Positions 6,723 through 7,834 of a stretch of 7,834 nt of DNA are shown here, piece after piece (position 1 is the first letter of the stretch; each line of letters begins with the position of its first letter). The translations under genes and the position numbers were made by a program. The stretch covers positions 1 through 7,834 of the forward strand of contig CAZAGT010000248.1 in assembly GCA_964484515.1 (NCBI GenBank). Reading direction: 5' to 3'. This DNA is from CAZAGT01 sp964484515 (lineage in GTDB: Bacteria; Desulfobacterota; DSM-4660; Desulfatiglandales; HGW-15). The notes beneath the pieces were generated by a model. It was not told the origin of the DNA and ran no database searches. It worked only from the letters and a program-made list of their open reading frames with translations.

Positions 6723-7011
6723 GTATCAATTTAGGTTTTTGAAACAAGTCAACGTCCGGCCATGGGGGTCTCTTTTCAAAAACGAAACGATACCCGCTCG
6801 AACGCGGAAGAAGCTGCCAAGCAAGGCGGCCGACGCAGATTGGCCGAATGAGCACAGGCACTCAGCCCGGCTTATTCCCGGGTGGCCCTTCGGCCGCCTC
6901 GGGTAGCGCCTTATGCCTGGACCTTGCACGCAATTCCTCGTTTTTGAAAAGAGACCCCCATGGCCGGACGGATCGTATGCGCTAACGCGTTTCAAGAATC
7001 TAAAATGTTAC
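6723..7011. repeat. Outer imperfect inverted repeat around MITE copy 1
   Basis: Outside the perfect termini, 6723-6745 and 6989-7011 are also inverted relative to each other, matching at 19 of 23 positions (shared GTTTCAA, CTAAA and TAC blocks). The spacers to the inner repeat differ (7 and 18 bases). This suggests either an older, longer element or a second nested insertion. Confidence 0.55.
6753..6970. mobile_element. MITE-like inverted-repeat element, copy 1 (complete)
   Basis: This 218-base element is bounded by perfect 33-base terminal inverted repeats at 6753-6785 and 6938-6970. The ends begin CGTCCGGCCATGGGGGTCTC and finish CTTTTCAAAAACGA. The 152-base interior is GC-rich with short internal palindromes and encodes no convincing protein. 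A second copy with 60 bases of perfect identity (6903-6962 reverse-complemented against 7666-7725) begins near 7659, so this is a repeated unit and not a lone terminator. No transposase and no clear target duplication immediately flank the 33-base repeats. As RNA it would fold into a long stem that could attenuate read-through from the FAD gene into the small subunit gene. I do not recognise the element family. Confidence 0.75.
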
Positions 7012-7048
7012 CCCAGCTCAAGGGACGTGGTTTTCTACGCCACATGAC

Positions 7049-7066
7049 GGGGGAGCGATCATCATG
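7049..7066 (+). promoter_or_regulatory. Ribosome binding site of the small subunit
   Basis: GGGGGAG at 7049-7055 lies eight bases before the ATG at 7064 and fixes that start. An ATG at 7044 is out of frame. Confidence 0.7.
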
Positions 7067-7555
7067 TCGGAAGATCGAGAAAAAACGACGTTGCGCATGA
7101 AGGTGAACGGGGAGCACGTTGAAGTGGCTGTGAAGCCAACTTGGACCCTCTTGCGAGTTCTGCGGGACGTGCTGCGTTTGACGGGAACGAAAAAGGGTTG
7201 TGAGCAGGGGGACTGCGGGGCGTGCACGGTGCTCATGAGCGGCGCGGCAGTCAATGCCTGCCTGGTATTGGCCCTTCAAGCCCAGGCCAAGGAAATTGAA
7301 ACCATCGAAGGGCTCGGATCAGCCGAACAACTTCACCCCTTACAGGAGAGTTTCATAAGGAATGGGGCGGTTCAGTGCGGCTTCTGTACGCCGGGAATGC
7401 TAATGAGTGCTGCGGCGCTTTTGAAAGTGAACCCCCATCCAAGCGTCGATGAGATCAAGCGTGGCGTTTCCGGAAACCTATGTCGGTGCACCGGGTACAC
7501 TAAAATTATCAAAGCCATTCAGGACGTGGCAACGAATCGCCGGTTGGACACTTGA
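7064..7555 (+). CDS. Molybdenum hydroxylase [2Fe-2S] subunit (NdhS/CoxS-like)
   Basis: A complete 163-residue (about 18 kDa) electron-transfer subunit that carries electrons from the Mo site to FAD. The N-terminal plant-type ferredoxin domain binds a [2Fe-2S] cluster through Cys46, Cys51, Cys54 and Cys66 (GCEQGDCGAC then NAC). The C-terminal helical domain binds the second cluster through Cys105, Cys108, Cys140 and Cys142 (QCGFCTPGM and CRCTGY). Gln104 is the residue that contacts the pterin in relatives. All eight ligands are present and the length is normal, so it looks functional. It is oriented with the L, M and FAD genes but separated from them by the inverted-repeat element and may need its own promoter. 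Another copy of that element in the opposite orientation follows it. Whether it partners the upstream subunits or another Mo enzyme is inference from proximity. Confidence 0.95.
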   Translation: MSEDREKTTLRMKVNGEHVEVAVKPTWTLLRVLRDVLRLTGTKKGCEQGDCGACTVLMSGAAVNACLVLALQAQAKEIETIEGLGSAEQLHPLQESFIRNGAVQCGFCTPGMLMSAAALLKVNPHPSVDEIKRGVSGNLCRCTGYTKIIKAIQDVATNRRLDT

Positions 7556-7658
7556 GGTCAGCGCCGGCTCTTGCCGCAGGGCGGCCAGGTTGATCGACCC
7601 GGAAACGTCATGTAATGGGTACTTGAATTTGACATTGTCAGGACTTTCGAGGCGAGTT
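7556..7658. other. Short intergenic region with palindrome
   Basis: This stretch follows the small subunit stop. It holds a perfect 11-base palindrome TGACA-t-TGTCA at 7630-7640 of unknown role. No gene or clear terminator is seen. Confidence 0.4.
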
Positions 7659-7834
7659 GCCCGGTCATGGGGGTCTCTTTTCAAAAACGAGGAATTGCGT
7701 GCAAGGTCCAGGCATAAGGCGCTACTCGAGGCGGCTGGAGGGCCTCCGCGGAATAAGCCGGACTGACAGCCTTGATGCGTTCTCCGAGTCTGCTCCGGCC
7801 GCCTTGCCCCTCGGCCGTGAGCTCGGGGCCGAAC
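7659..7834. mobile_element. MITE-like inverted-repeat element, copy 2 (truncated by window end, inverted)
   Basis: The plus strand here matches the reverse complement of copy 1. Positions 7666-7725 are identical over 60 bases to 6962-6903. The next part (GAGGCGGC, GGAATAAGCC, CGGCCGCCTTGC) is similar but diverged. By comparison with the 218-base copy 1, about 40 bases including the right-hand terminal repeat lie beyond the window. The outermost end bases differ slightly (CCGGTC instead of CCGGCC). Its placement leaves the small-subunit gene between two oppositely oriented copies. Confidence 0.7.

Larger units (their letters stand above)
6707..7063. other. Intergenic region occupied by inverted-repeat element
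   Basis: No credible gene lies between the FAD and [2Fe-2S] subunits. Nearly the whole stretch is a nested inverted repeat, listed separately. The direct repeat ACCCCAGCTC occurs on both sides of it, at 6713-6722 and 7010-7019. The segment just before 7064 supplies the ribosome binding site of the small subunit. Confidence 0.75.

Noticed and set aside
6753..6970. Integron attC site or CRISPR-like repeat
   Set aside because: The long perfect 33-base termini and absence of regular short repeats with spacers or paired GTTRRRY/RYYYAAC core sites do not fit either.

Overview
The window looks like a draft-assembly piece of a bacterial chromosome with moderately high GC. It contains a run of 10 N at 5588-5597. 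The gene set (a multi-subunit molybdenum hydroxylase, and an FMN/iron-sulfur reductase of the dihydropyrimidine dehydrogenase family) suggests an anaerobe that works on N-heterocycles or other small aromatics. Intergenic sequence of the kind 'CACCGCAGAGGCACAGAGG' and 'GATTTTTCAACAG' reminds me of repeats in Desulfobacterota/deltaproteobacterial genomes and metagenomes. That taxonomic guess is from memory and is weak.

Layout, left to right. Positions 108-1379 (minus) encode an M20-family (ArgE/DapE-type) metal-dependent amidohydrolase. Positions 1380-1920 have no credible gene but hold two oppositely oriented copies of a hairpin-bearing dispersed repeat. Positions 1921-3102 (minus) encode a PreA-like FMN reductase with a C-terminal two-cluster ferredoxin domain. 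Positions 3103-3569 are the divergent intergenic region, with small repeats and a candidate promoter. From 3570 rightward (plus) comes a molybdenum hydroxylase operon: N-terminal half of the Mo subunit (3570-4862), C-terminal half (4859-5853, interrupted by the N run), FAD subunit (5855-6706), then a 357-base gap holding an inverted-repeat element, and finally the [2Fe-2S] subunit (7064-7555). A second, inverted and window-truncated copy of the same element begins at about 7659.

The most notable point is that the molybdopterin subunit, normally one polypeptide of about 750 residues, is divided between two genes. They are joined by an ATGA stop/start overlap with a good ribosome binding site. 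The resulting subunit set (about 47, 36, 31 and 18 kDa) resembles the four-subunit nicotinate dehydrogenase NdhL/M/F/S of Eubacterium barkeri. The second notable point is a pair of MITE-like elements in opposite orientation flanking the small-subunit gene. They have a perfect 33-base terminal inverted repeat (copy 1) and 60 bases of perfect identity between copies.

A working hypothesis, by inference only: the Mo enzyme hydroxylates an N-heterocycle, the PreA-like enzyme reduces the ring, and the M20 enzyme cleaves an amide after ring opening. The sequence does not reveal the substrate.
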